Source: Sipunculus nudus | Lineage: Eukaryota > Annelida > Sipuncula > Golfingiida > Sipunculidae | Assembly (NCBI GenBank): GCA_026874595.1 | Contig: CM049314.1 | Location: 66,947,300-67,011,299, forward strand | Direction: 5' to 3' | Length of the DNA stretch: 64,000 nt | Shown here: positions 25,918-37,645 of the stretch, in pieces | Layout: each line of letters starts with the position of its first letter | How positions within the stretch are numbered: position 1 is the stretch's first letter | Program-made: the position numbers and the translations under genes | The notes under the pieces: generated by a model | Told to the model about the DNA's origin: nothing | What the model saw: the letters and a program-made list of their open reading frames with translations, nothing else | Database searches by the model: none

Positions 25918-28900
25918 TTCTTTTATATACACTATGTATACATATGAAATTAAAATCGACTAACTACTCCAGTTTCTTTTTTTTTACAAGAAAATTCCAG
26001 GAAAAGAAATATATATGTTCTGTCTATGACTATATCTCATGGTATAATAAAAAACTTGTTTATTATCTGAACCATCTTTCATGTTTTCAAAATACATTAA
26101 AATGTATATACTCAGTGACTATATATTCAGTGTACGGTATCTGAGGTAATATAATTATCAACGCTACATGCATAGTCTTGAGGGGAGATGGGATTTGGGA
26201 GGGGAGTGAGGTCGGCCCCCTTCCTCCCATGGCTACACCTCTCGGTCTTGATATTCCATGGACCACATGTTCTATCGGGTAGTGTTTGGGTTATGAACGC
26301 TACGGAACATGCTCTAAGGACACTCACGAAATAAAATATACTTCTACGGATGCGGGTACAAAAATATGATAATATTGTTCAGATAAAATACTTTGTCAGT
26401 TTTCATAGAAAATACAAATATTTGTTTCAATTCTTGAAATGATGTAAATGATAAATTCAAAACTAAGTGGAGTTTCCATTCCTTTAAGATTTCTTTCAGG
26501 GAAAATGTTCAATAGCACCCATTAGCAACAATACCACGGGTCAGGTCTTCAATGCAATAAAATAAAACACGAAATATTGGAGCGGAGAATCCATAGAACA
26601 GGCATCTGTAAGGCCTGAGTTGACGTCAGCGTTCAGCGTCAAGTTCACAAGGTCCCACTGATAAAAAGTTGTCATTCACGCAACGACCCAGGCAAAGAAA
26701 AGCGTTGTGTTTACAATTATGGGAGAGTTACTATTTGGGAGACAGACAGCCAACGAATAATGAACTTTGGGATTGTTTATGGATATGTAGTACTCCTGTA
26801 TCCTCTCAAAAGGAGAGATGTGCTTTTTTTATGATGTGTTGCCACTTTGTCATTGTGTGTAACGACACATAACAATATTTGATCCTACCAAAAAGACTGT
26901 ATCCTTCAAGTTAGCCTGATTTATACAGGGAGTGCCCTTTTGCACGTTCATTTCCTTATCATTAAGTGCTCCCAAATTTTGCAGTGTTTGAAAAAATATC
27001 GCGTTCATACTTCATCAGTTTTGAAACGGTATCTTAGCTTCTTGTACCATACAAAGTCATTTTATCGGAAAAAGTCGTTTGCATGATGCTATCTTTTCGC
27101 GCTTACATCTCCCTCATGTACATGATAACCTGATTTTCTTAATGTATAATCTATCACATTGTATTAGTTGTACATTCTATTTCATTTACATTTGATTTTA
27201 ACATTCAAAACATTAGGGGCAATTAAGCAGGCCCTTCACAAATATATGAAATTGTCTCAGTGTCTGAGACGCATAATGAAATGTTAATGGGGGAAATATG
27301 TTTAAACTGTAAACCGATAGACAGCTTTGCCTCAAAATTTTTAATTTTTTTTCTTTATTTCCCTAAAAGTTGAGAAGAACTAAACAGAAATGCTTTGTCA
27401 AAACCCTAAACAAAAATAGGGGTACATGTTCCCTGAAACAAGACTCGTGAAAACGTATCATAATATCAGATGTTTTAATTGGTGTTAACCTAGATATTTT
27501 TTTTAATTCAACAGTACCCGGAGAGGTAAAGTATATTTTTCTTAATAATTCTTATTTATCACTGGAAAAATGTGATATTACAATATTCTTATACAACAAA
27601 GTTTGAAATTTTCATACAACCACGCCTGCGAGTCAACCCCTCCCCCCTTAATGATTAATCGACGTCATTAGCTCTGAGTCCTGCGGATTTGTCTGCACTT
27701 GCACATATAGGCTGCATGGGTTTAATAAATGTGCGTGCATCATATGCGACACGGGTCCGGCCTTCAAAAAATAATTTTTTTTCAATTAAATTTTTGTAAT
27801 ATACGATTTAGGGAAGTTATTTTCTAAAGGCTATTTTCCCGAAACTAACATTGGTAATTGGTCAAACATTAATTGTCTAGAAACAGTTTCTTATGTTCAA
27901 AGATAAATATTATTATATTAAAGCATTTCAACAACGGTTCGGATTGATATTTTGTAATATGGAAATAAGGTCCGCCAATAACGCAGAGTCCACGTTTTAA
28001 TGAGCCTATCTGAAAATAAAAACACTAAGTTTCCATAATAATCGGTTCAACATTATATCTAGATCAAAGTTTTCCAAGTAAAAGATTATTATAAAATGAA
28101 ATGAACACGGGTCTGCAGTACATTTTTATTTTTCATATGTGAATTAGATCGCCATTGATAACAGAAACTATGGTCAAGGTCTTTGTCAAGGATTCTTAAT
28201 ATACAATAGGAAAAGTCATTTGAGAATAGTTTACCCAGATAAAGGATGAATAGATTTTACCCCAAATGACCATTGTTATACTTATTTTAACACAGTTCTT
28301 TTACTTCAGGTAAATTCAATGATTCACATGCAAATGTATGAACGGTTACGGATGTTTCCCGCTGGTAATCTTCTTTGAAACCTAATGGAATATACGCGTA
28401 TTCATAAAATAAGTATATATTATTCTTTATATATTGCCTACTTACTCTTTCAAGTATACTTAATATAAGACAACCTGCAAATAATAATATTTCAAGGACT
28501 TAGGCCATATTTTAAGATCATAACCCAGTCGATACTGCGGTGTTTGCAAAAGTTTGGCATATTTAAAGGTTTAGAATCTAAAATGATGTCAAAATCAAGT
28601 TTTTTTAAATTAATCACTAGTGTATACAAAGTTTGTTTAAATAATTCTAAAACAAGAAATCAGAATTATAATGATGCAAGCCTCCGCCAATCACACATTT
28701 GATCCATAGTCCCAGGTTCTTTCGTGCAAGAGTGACTCATGTGAATATCCCTTCATAACGTTCTTGGTTCCGGAACATGTGCCGGATCCACACGGAAATC
28801 TACTCTGTTCTTCATTGGCCCAACCCTTAAATGTCATGACTTTCCGCTAATGTTTGTGTGAGTTATGCTGTGAATAAATACACACACACACATGAGCGGG

Positions 28901-29170
28901 ATTAACGCATAACTTCCTGGAGGAGACAAAAATTAAATAAGTAAAATGTATCAACCTACATAAACATTCCTGATTCTCTTCACTGTTTAACCAAAACCGT
29001 AAAAGCTGTTGCAACAGTTCCGTCATTTTCTCCCAATTTCAACACTTCTACATTTTTTTTGTACCACTTATCTAGTTGTCAGTCGGGGACTAGACGATTC
29101 ATATGGTTTATGGTGTATATGTGATCGATATGCAAATAAGGACCGCATTAACAAAACAAAAATGTACCTG

Positions 29171-30051
29171 TGTTACGGAACCTAATAACAACAGACCACG
29201 TAGTCGTGACGAGCATAAATTTTGTTACGGAGATAAATAAAAATCAGATTCTATAACACTAGGCAGCGTGAAATGACTAGGGGAATGAATAAAGAAGTCA
29301 GTGTTTTTTTGTTTACAAATAATTATATTTTTTTCTTAAAACAACTCTAAAATTACAATACACTAAATCAATATAATTACACAGTATAACAATAGTATAA
29401 CAGTAAATCAATACAATTACAAAGTATAATAAATAAAGTGTACAGTACCAGAGTGTCCGGATCATAGGCTTTTCTGGATACCACCATTGCCACAGCTCAA
29501 TAAGTCCTTTAAAACATATAATCCAGATGAACAGTTCACGTAAATCTTCTCAGCAAATAGTCCAATGTAATCCCGAAATGAATCTGTTGATTTGTCGGTC
29601 TGTTGTAATCCAAAAATGAAGTTCTGGCAATAGTCCCATAGGCAAACTGAAGACTTAATAAAATCTGTCACAAAGTTTGAAGAACATATATAAATGCTGC
29701 AATTATCGGAAAGGTCCACAAACTGACTCACACTCTTTCATGTCCGCTGGAATATTTCTCTCTGTCTCCTCCCTGGTTCTAGACACAGCCCCTGTTTATA
29801 ACTTTTTCACCTCAAGCCAGAACTTTCCATTTCACGAACAATCCAAAGAACACAACAAGACACACGCGCTCATACAGTGCGAACAACCAGAAAAGTCCAG
29901 ATAAGCACAAACGCTGTGTCGTTACACACAAGGTCAACCAGTACGGATTACAACGAGCGCTGTGTCTCTACACGCCATAGCAACGCCCAGGGCTTGAGCC
30001 CAACACGAAGCAGAACGTCAACAGCGCACAATAAAAGAGACACCTGTAACA
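29171..30051 (-). mobile_element. Solo-LTR-like insertion, 881 bp
   Basis: Starts TGTTACGG and ends CTGTAACA, so the ends are short inverted repeats of TG...CA form as in LTRs. Segmental copy A has an unoccupied site with one ACCTG (10865-10869), while here ACCTG lies at 29166-29170 and again at 30051-30055. That is a 5-bp target duplication if the final A is shared. On the minus strand a TATA-like ttataaacaggggc lies near 29790-29803, suggesting U3-R-U5 reads right to left. A diverged homologue lies at 47263-48057. No internal retroelement genes adjoin either copy, so each is best read as a solo LTR. Family is not assignable from the LTR alone. Confidence 0.75.
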
Positions 30052-30060
30052 CCTGCTGCA

Positions 30061-30293
30061 GGCTTCCGTAGTCTAGGGCTATAGAGCACAGGACTCAAAG
30101 CCGGGAGATCGAATCTCAGCCGAGTCACAAGTGAGTGCGCCTTTCGGGGATTCCTCGGTGGTATGACCCAGCAACTGGGACGCTTACTCACCCTGGGCCC
30201 TCAGCCATAACACCAGAAAGAGAAAGCGTGTGATACTGCCCTGTCCGTCCGATACCGGAATCGTATTCTGCAGATGTACAAATATACTTAAAT
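30061..30293 (+). mobile_element. tRNA-derived SINE (copy D)
   Basis: Collinear with the SINE at 10876-11130: gtagtctagggctatagagc as A-box-like region, gatcgaatctcagccgagtc with the B-box, then the same body and gtattctgcagatgtac end. Because both segmental copies have it at the same place, the SINE inserted before the duplication. The LTR at 29171 landed at its left edge later. Confidence 0.7.
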
Positions 30294-31098
30294 TTAAGCT
30301 AACATTAAAATCGAGGCGGTTACCTCCTACAAAAAGTGGTACATCTTAAGAACTAACCATGAAAGCGGTCACATGTCATGTCCACATGAGTTTTATGTAA
30401 ACAGATCAATATAAAACTATGCCAGGAAAGGGTAGGTGCACAATTTTATTTTATTTATGTAAATCAGGAATGGTTTTGATAAAACACATTTCTTTAATAT
30501 CGCAATTTCAAACCATGATAATTATTCAAACATGATGTTTTCTTTGTGGTCCTTACTGAAAGTAGAATGTTAAACGGCCGCAGAAAAAAAAACTGGTTTT
30601 CAATTGATTTTCTTATAATGCAAACAGGAAAGTCATTGAGAATATAAAGAAGGATAAATTAGCACAGATACGAATTTTTTCATAGTATCCAGTCCTTGCT
30701 CTTTGCAGGAATAAAAACTCAGATTAGATAATAATACATTCAAAGCTAAAATTCCTGTGCTCACATCTTTTCATGGAATACGTTCATTTGATTACGAATT
30801 CTACCCAGTTAGGATCAGCATGGTAAATTAATTTTATAATTCGGTCATTGAGCTTTTGTTTTCAAGTAGTTGCTGTAAAAGCGATTATGCAACACAAACA
30901 CGTAGATGTGCACGCGGCGAGTGTCTGTTAGCAGATAACTAGTATTGCATGTTCTTGACTAATATTGCATGCTTTTGACCTCCCTTCCAAGGCCCCATAA
31001 CGTTAAACTCTATTTAGCATGTGGTATGATTTAAACAGGGCTGCCACATTAGACATTGATGTAGGTCTGCGAGAGGTGGATAATAAAATTGGCATACA

Positions 31099-32456
31099 TC
31101 TTTATATTAATAGCGTAAGGCGATTTTTGTGATTTTCTGTATCTCCTCTGATACCGCCGTACGGATTGCCGTGATTTTCGACATACATATGCTCTGGGTT
31201 TGTTCGAAGAGATTCCGCTCCTTTTATTTGCAATATTTGCGTATTACCTGCATAATTAATAATTTTAATATTTGCTCCCCCGTGGGCGCCTCTTTTCTTT
31301 GTGTCTTTGGGCCCGGTAACACAATGGGCATAGGGTGTGTGATGGCGGGACAGAGTTTTACTCCGGGGGCCCTATCTGGATTGCAAGAAGAGAGCTTCTA
31401 CACCCCCCCCCCTTACACGACCTGATATGCTTGAATGCACATGTACCGCATCCAGAGCGTTTGACAAATGAGCGAGTCGCATGCGCTTAAAATCATGTCC
31501 AACGGTCACACAAACCAGTGTTTGTCGCAGCCGTCTTTCATGTGCGATCAAAGGTGGGCAACCATGTGGCAACACATGACACATACAAGCGTCAAACAGG
31601 TGACGATAAGTCGTTTTGTCCTTTCAAATCAAGATTTATGCCTGTAAACCCAAATTATATTTCAGTAAAATATAACAAATAATTATGTTTTAATTAAATT
31701 AATGTGGGATTGGACCCCCCCCCCAACACTCACAAATGATTGTTTTGCTTCCACTTTAAATGTCACTTTGTATTGCATCAAATTCATTGTTGCAATTTTT
31801 CAGTGATACACAGTAAGATGCATGTTGATTGTTATAGACATGATGATGCTTCCCTACAGTTATTCCCCTTTAATTAACTTTAATACTCATATTTTGGTAG
31901 TGGAAGTGAGGGCCTCCCCAATTTTACGTCATGATGTGGAATCCCCTGTGCTTTTTACGGATGTGTTCATCCCAAAAATCGAGTAGGACTCAAGGTTTGC
32001 GATAAACGCTTGCATGTGTTGATCGCAGCTGATAATCGTTGCCCGAGGTATGTGTCATGTTTTTTTGAAAATATAGTGTCCAAAAATTTTACACGGACGC
32101 GATGAACGGATGCGATGATCGGATGCAAATAAACGTTGGAATGTGTTACCAGCTTTTTACACTGTGTGATTATGTCGCAAGAAAAATCGGAGGGCAACTT
32201 TAAATAGCGATGTTCAACATAATATATTTTCATATAAAAATTATTTTATTTATCATATCAACTTCTTCGAAATATTTTCCGTCCAAACTCTTGGCTTCAA
32301 TACGATGTTTATGCATAAAACCATGCATATAATGGATCCATATATTAATAGCGTATCGCGATTTGTGTGCATCTCCAGATTTCCGGTGGATTTCTGATAT
32401 CACCGTACGGATTGTTTTGTTCGCCCCAGACCGTGCGTAGCACGGGTATTTGCTAG
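31099..32456 (+). mobile_element. Non-autonomous Helitron, 1358 bp
   Basis: The 5' end is TCTTTATATTAATAGCG preceded by A at 31098. The 3' end is a perfect hairpin CCGTGC-gta-GCACGG, then GTATTTG and CTAG at 32453-32456, followed by T. These are the hallmarks of Helitrons: TC start, short 3' hairpin, CTRR end, insertion between A and T, no target duplication. Copy A retains the unfilled site near 11940-11950. A second 5'-terminus-like sequence, TCCATATATTAATAGCG, lies inside at 32337. No Rep/helicase frame is present, so movement would need an autonomous partner. The interior has two minus-strand frames of unknown origin (31372-31584 and 31967-32233) that could be captured fragments. Confidence 0.85.
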
Positions 32457-32521
32457 TATAAAATTAATCCTGGTACTAGGACGACATCTACAGATTGATT
32501 GATTTGCCGCGTGGCGGATGC

Positions 32522-32537
32522 GGGGGGGGGGGGGGGG
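32522..32537. repeat. Poly-G tract
   Basis: Uninterrupted G16 within a GC-rich 180-bp segment (32500-32720) that is absent from the equivalent part of copy A and has no recognised identity. Confidence 0.9.
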
Positions 32538-33162
32538 TGTCGTGCTCCAGAATGGTGGACGTGGTAGGACAAGAACACTGTGCGGTGTGTGTTCGCATAT
32601 AAGTGCGTTGTAAGGAGTGTCAGATGTTAGGGGTCGTATAAGAACAACACGAAATAGATCAGCAAGACCAATTAAGTCAGCTTTAAACAGTGCTGCGGTT
32701 GACACGACCCCCTCCCCCTTTAAACAAACCACACGTGTCTTCCCCCGAATGTATAATTTGTTTCAGCTGTAAATACAGTTGTAAAAACATGATCAGCAGA
32801 CACAGACATATAATTTTTTCACATATATTAAAAACTTAGTATTTTCGATAAATATTATTGTTATTGTTATATTATTATTGTTCAATCTAAACCAGTTGCT
32901 ATCCAGGTAATATGTGAACATACAGGTAATAAATCAAAACAATAATTAAAAACACTTTAGTATTTACATAGGAACATCAGCATAAATGAATGTTCATTTA
33001 CATTATGTTCGGATATTAATTATATTTATTTGCGTTTTGGTTCCAAAAATATAAAAGATAATTAAAGATTTCAAGTTCACTAAAATAGTACAATTATAAC
33101 TTGACCTGGTGGACAGGTGGACACAATTTATAAAAAATCATAAAATCATTTGTCAGTATCAT

Positions 33163-34620
33163 TTTTAGCTCAGCTGACTGCAAGTCGTCTGAGCTATAGC
33201 GGTCACCCTTTGTCCGGCGTCCGTCCGGTTGTCCGCCGTCCGTCCATTAACAGGGCACAAATCCTAACCATAAGACCTAGAAACTTCTAACTGTACATCC
33301 AGGGAGGTCCTGGGCAAATCTCCTTGGAAACCCGAAATTAGGTCATGGTGAGCGTGATTTTGAGCACCCAGACAGTCAGACGGGGTACAAATCGTATCCA
33401 TTAGGCCTAGAAACCTCTAACCTGAAATGTTGAGAGACCCTAAGCAATTGTCTTTGGAAAACTGAAACTAGGTCACTGTGACCTATATTCTGCGACCTAT
33501 AGGGAAAAGATGTCATATGAGCACCGTGAATGTCAGATGGGGACAAATCGTATCTGTGAGGCCTAGAATCTTCTAACACAATATCACAGGATTTTCAAGG
33601 AAAATCTCCTAGGAATCTCAAATTAGGTCATGGTGACCGATATTTTATGACTTTCAGGCGGAAAACAAGGCTTTTTTTTAGCATCAGACAGTCAGACGGG
33701 GCACAAATTGAATCGATTAAGGCCGAGAATCTTCTATTGCAACATCCTTGGAGGTCCTAGGTAAATCTCCTTGGAAACCTGAAATTAGGTCATGGTGACC
33801 TACAGGCTGAAACAGGATTTTGAGCACCCAGAAACTCAGGCAGGGCACACATTGTATTTATTAGGCCTAGAATCTTCTAATGTAACATTCTGAGACGTCC
33901 GTGGGAAAGGTCTGTGGAAAACTGAAATTAGGTCACCATGACCTATATTTTGCGACTTTTAGGAAAAGAAGTCATATAATCACCCAGACAGTCAGTCAGG
34001 GCACACATTGTACCTGTAAGGCCTAGAATCTAATAATGAAATATTCTGAGACGTCCTTGGCCAGTGTCCTTGGAAAACTGAAATTAGGTCACCATAACCT
34101 ATATTTTGCAACCTATCAGAAAATATGTCATACAGGGCATAAATTGTATCCGTCAGGCCTAGAATCCTTTAACATAAAATTCAGGGAGGTCCTAGTCAAG
34201 TGTCCTTTGAAACCTAAAATTAGGTCAAGGTGACCTATATTGTGTGACCTATGGGCTGAAAAAATTAGCCCTAGACTCTTCCAGCCAGACTCTCAGGGAA
34301 ATCCTTGGCAATTCTCCTTGTAAACCTGAAATTTGATCATGGTTTCCTATGTTCTGCTAGCTATGGACCAGAACATGATTTCGAGCACGCAGACAGGCAG
34401 GTTACAAATTGTATCTATTTTCCTTGAAACCCTCTATTGTGAATCCAGGTGGGTCCTGGGCAGGTCTCCAATGGATCCTGAAATTTTTTTTTCTGTCCAT
34501 TTTTTTTCAACACTGTAACTTAAGCCAAAGGCTATTCCCACAGACAATATAACATTAACATAAAAACATGAGCACCCAGTCAAAATTAGCTGAGCATCAT
34601 GGCCCATGGGCCACTTGTTA
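33163..34620 (+). mobile_element. Helitron-like non-autonomous element with about 155-bp internal repeats
   Basis: Begins TTTTTAGCTCAGCTGACTG and then has a gtccggcgtccgtccggttg-type sequence. It ends GCATCATGGCCCATGGGCCACTTGTTA (here split: gcatcatggcccatgg, then gccacttgtta), with the perfect 12-bp palindrome GGCCCATGGGCC near the end. The interior holds about eight degenerate units marked by agtcagacggggcacaaatt, aggcctagaatcttctaa and ccttggaaaactgaaattag. Copy A has the unoccupied site near 12465-12490. Termini match the inverted element at 19723-21907, although the internal repeat period differs. Confidence 0.75.
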
Positions 34621-34640
34621 TAAAATGATACCGAGCTTGG

Positions 34641-36104
34641 TTTAAGCTGCAGGCTGCAAGAAAAAAATGTTGCTATACAAAATTTGTGGTAGCTACCCTG
34701 GTGGGGAAAACTGAGGGTTGAAGCAGTTTCGGCTGCCGCAGTTTCCGCTTTCATCCATCATTAAGGACGGGGAGATTTATCCGAGTAAAACCAGCCTCGT
34801 GATTAATAACTGCTACAAGAATACGCATTATATTATTAACAGAAAATGTTCACTTTTGTCTTACCTCGGGAAAATAAAGTTCGCCAGGCAGCTGTAATAA
34901 AGTACTGCTAGAAATGGCGTGCATATCTACTTACACTAGAATTGATCCGAAGCTTGTACTGCCACCTCAACATCTTCAGTTAATTAAATATCGTCGTTTG
35001 GGTGGCAGGCTGCAGGCTGCATTCAGCAGAATGAGCTTTTCTCTGTTTCTATTGTGACCAATAAAAAATGACTGAAATTTGAAGGAATGTTCAGTTTTGG
35101 ATGTCCCGGTCTTGGTAAGTACATATAAAGATTAATCGGGCACTTAACACGACTGTAAATAATCCGGGAATGACCGCTGGTACATGATCAAACATGTCCA
35201 GGGACAACAAGAATACAGCACTTGTGCATGTATTTTAAATATCTTTAAATGAAATGCACTTCATGGCTCGATTATATTTGCTAATTCTATATGTTATTGA
35301 TCTATTATATAAGTGTTAATTAAAACTACTGAAAAACCGAGACCAACGACCACCTAGGTATAGCGACCACCTCAAAACAATGACCACAATTCTGTTGTGC
35401 AGTTGTACAACTACCCGATATGTCCACCCTGACACAACTCCCCTCCCCCCCCCCTCAATGAGAGCATTATAGGACAATACGATATAGTCAGGGAAACGTA
35501 GTTAATAATATTTAATAATATTGTGTTTATTTTTTGTATCATTAGTTGTGTTGATCAAAGACGAATTGTTAATGTATCGAGCGATGAAATGTACTGGACA
35601 ACGAGTTGTTATTCTAAGCTGATTGAAGATACTGGAGGCCTAGATGCTTCTTGGAGATCTAGCTGGTAATTTCCATGTAGAGAAGATAACTAGAACTTTC
35701 CCAAAATTCCTTTGTGGTATTAAGAGAAGCCGGCTTTAAAGCCGCCTAAGGGAGAGTCAGTCTAGAAGCCTACATACAAAAGAGGTTTATTATTTTTAAA
35801 CATACATAAAACTCAAACAACAGGCTTCACTTAAGGTCTTATACCATAACAGCTGGAGCCAACCGGAGCAGGCCAAACCATTCACTATTCAACTTCCGAC
35901 ACCAGGTCATGTAAACGAATAGGACCACGTGATCTGAAGCCAGCCATGTTGTGAGATGTAGATTTGAACAAGACGAGTGATATTTCAAGTACCGCGTTAG
36001 GACGTGTTTTGGTCCTAGGAGATAGTGATTTATTTAACCGAGGAGGGCGTTAGAAGTTTTGCGGACTTTGTATTTGTAAAGTTTCTGACAGACAGACAAA
36101 CGCA
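34641..36104. other. Unassigned sequence between copy D and the hAT element
   Basis: No gene recognised. A possible splice donor (cttg|gtaagt at about 35112) follows a short open frame, but nothing upstream supports a gene. Around 35325-35390 ccgagaccaacgaccaccta resembles DNA-transposon terminal sequence of the kind seen near 41290, without a partner end. A perfect 12-bp palindrome ggctttaaagcc lies at about 35733. Confidence 0.4.
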
Positions 36105-36112
36105 CCTGCAAC
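36105..36112. repeat. 8-bp target site duplication, left copy
   Basis: CCTGCAAC, identical to 36885-36892; it defines the hAT insertion boundaries. Confidence 0.9.
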
Positions 36113-36884
36113 TAGTGGTGGGCCGATCATCGAGTTTTATCGAAAGTCAGTCGGTTTGCTGCCACTTTCAAGCGCTCGATTGCCAGAGGCAACTATCGAT
36201 TACAACATAATAATGATTGTTTTCTTTCCAGAATGCCTTTATGTTATGGGCAAAAATTATTCTTCCATATATTGAGTCTGTGTTCCCAAATAACTTCCGT
36301 ATGTAACTGAGTATGACACGGTGGATGCGAGAACGGAGGATTTATTAAATTTATTATCCGTGAACTCGCAGGTAGCTGCAGAATTAGCGGAGAGTTTTCT
36401 AACGAAAATTTCATTGCAAAATATGAGCGGGATGGCGTTTTAATACTCCTTTAATTCTCCAGGTCTATGGCTATTTTGCGAGATTCTCTTAGAAATAATT
36501 TATTCAACCGATGTTTAGGACGTGGTCGTCCTTTTAAAAAAATCTTTGTTTGGGCTAACCCGGCCGGTCGAGTATTTGGATTTCAGCTGGAATTTTTTTA
36601 GACTAGCTTGCATTTTTTTATCTGCCCCAAGCGCACCTCGGCTCGAAAATCTGAAAAATTTAATCCTTTAAATTAGTCTGATTGTGTCTTTATACGTGGA
36701 AGGATCGTTACACTCGTGCGCGAGAGGAGAATACCTGCCGGGGAAACACAGGAACACTTTCACAGATAATTGCATATTTCTTTTATAATTGCATATATTT
36801 GTCTGAACCGATAAATAATCGATCATCAGTCGGTTTGCTCAAACCGATGATCGATTATGAAAAAGGAACCGACTCCCACCACTA
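36113..36884. mobile_element. Non-autonomous hAT element, 772 bp, with perfect 8-bp target duplication
   Basis: Terminal inverted repeats read TAGTGGTGGG at the left (36113-36122) and its complement CCCACCACTA at the right (36875-36884). CCTGCAAC is present immediately on both sides (36105-36112 and 36885-36892), an exact 8-bp duplication as produced by hAT transposases. The interior contains no transposase frame. It has subterminal gatcatcga and agtcggtttgc motifs and an internal hairpin at 36815-36858 (ataatcgatcatcagtcgg against ccgatgatcgattat). Confidence 0.9.
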
Positions 36885-36892
36885 CCTGCAAC
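36885..36892. repeat. 8-bp target site duplication, right copy
   Basis: CCTGCAAC, identical to 36105-36112, directly after the right terminal inverted repeat. Confidence 0.9.
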
Positions 36893-37037
36893 CCACTTCC
36901 AACATATGCTCTTTGTCCATGACTTCCCTTATCAGAAGCACAGAAAATAAATACCGTAACTGAATTTATGAAAAATTAAAAATAGGTAGGATACTATTTA
37001 AACGGCAAACCGGAATGTGATATACACACAAAAAATT

Positions 37038-37122
37038 GACTGGTACCCAGCGTTTTTTTTTGCCCTCTGCTGCAAGTATATAATTGAATGAGAGAATATC
37101 ACAGAGACGCTGGGTACCAGTC
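37038..37122. repeat. Perfect 16-bp inverted repeat
   Basis: The arm gactggtacccagcgt (37038-37053) is the exact reverse complement of acgctgggtaccagtc (37107-37122), with a 53-base spacer. It lies about 480 bases upstream of the signal-peptide exon at 37600. It could be a footprint of a deleted element or an RNA hairpin. Confidence 0.8.
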
Positions 37123-37599
37123 TATCATTTTGCCCAAGCATTTCTAAATAAATAAGTGCACTGAATGTACGATTACAACAGACTGACCCACAAAAAGAAC
37201 AAGTGTTTAATCTTCCTCTATATAGTGAGGAGGTAATAGTATGCATGCCTTCCGTCTGCTTCTTTTAAACATAATATGGTTTCGGGAGGGGGGTTAAAGT
37301 GAAGTTCAGGATATATTACACTTCATAGGAACGTAAGAAACTGAGTAAAATCACGAATATTCTGTACGATTCAAATATTCCAAGTGCTTAAAATAAGATA
37401 AAAGCATTCGCTATGAGGTAATTTAGGTTAAGAGAACAATCAAGAGGCTTAGCAACAACCCACATGAGCTCTCCCTAGCAGTTAGAAGGAAGATATATTT
37501 GCGTATACCTTATACTAGGCACATACACGAACCGGGAAGGTTCATCGGAAAACAGGCGGGCTGCGCTTATCTTCACACAATTACAAACCTCTGCCGACG

Positions 37600-37645
37600 A
37601 TGAAGAAACTATTGTTGATCGTGTGCGCTTTGCTCGTCTTGGCAG
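37600..37645 (+). CDS. Putative first coding exon encoding a signal peptide
   Basis: ATG at 37600 has A at -3 and starts MKKLLLIVCALLVLA, a compact signal peptide: two lysines, then a leucine-rich hydrophobic core, then small residues. The open frame runs into CAG|GTATTT at 37645/37646, a good splice donor, leaving one base of the next codon (phase 1). Phase-1 introns right after a signal peptide are common in secreted-protein genes. A TATA-like gatatatttg sits at about 37490, fitting a short 5' leader. The following exon is not obvious. The first downstream exon of matching phase with protein character that I find is the cysteine-rich one at 60391. A Helitron begins 404 bases after the donor. 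Confidence 0.45.

Larger units (their letters stand above)
26150..34640. repeat. Segmental tandem duplication, copy D
   Basis: It begins with the counterpart of the G-run segment (cacatgttctatcgggtagtg near 26266). From about 26518 it follows copy A 8940-12540: ttagcaacaataccacgggt, the ggcctgagttgacgtcagcg stretch, the SINE, then gaaagtcattgagaatata and tgtaaatacagttgtaaaaa. Three insertions absent from copy A interrupt it (29171-30051, 31099-32456, 33163-34620). Homology stops shortly after 34640 (gcttggttt and caggctgcaag). Confidence 0.85.

Noticed and set aside
31083-32465. Possible 8-bp ATAAAATT target duplication around the Helitron
   Set aside because: The TC/CTAG termini and the empty site in copy A place the insertion between A and T, and the similar flanks are coincidental AT-rich sequence.
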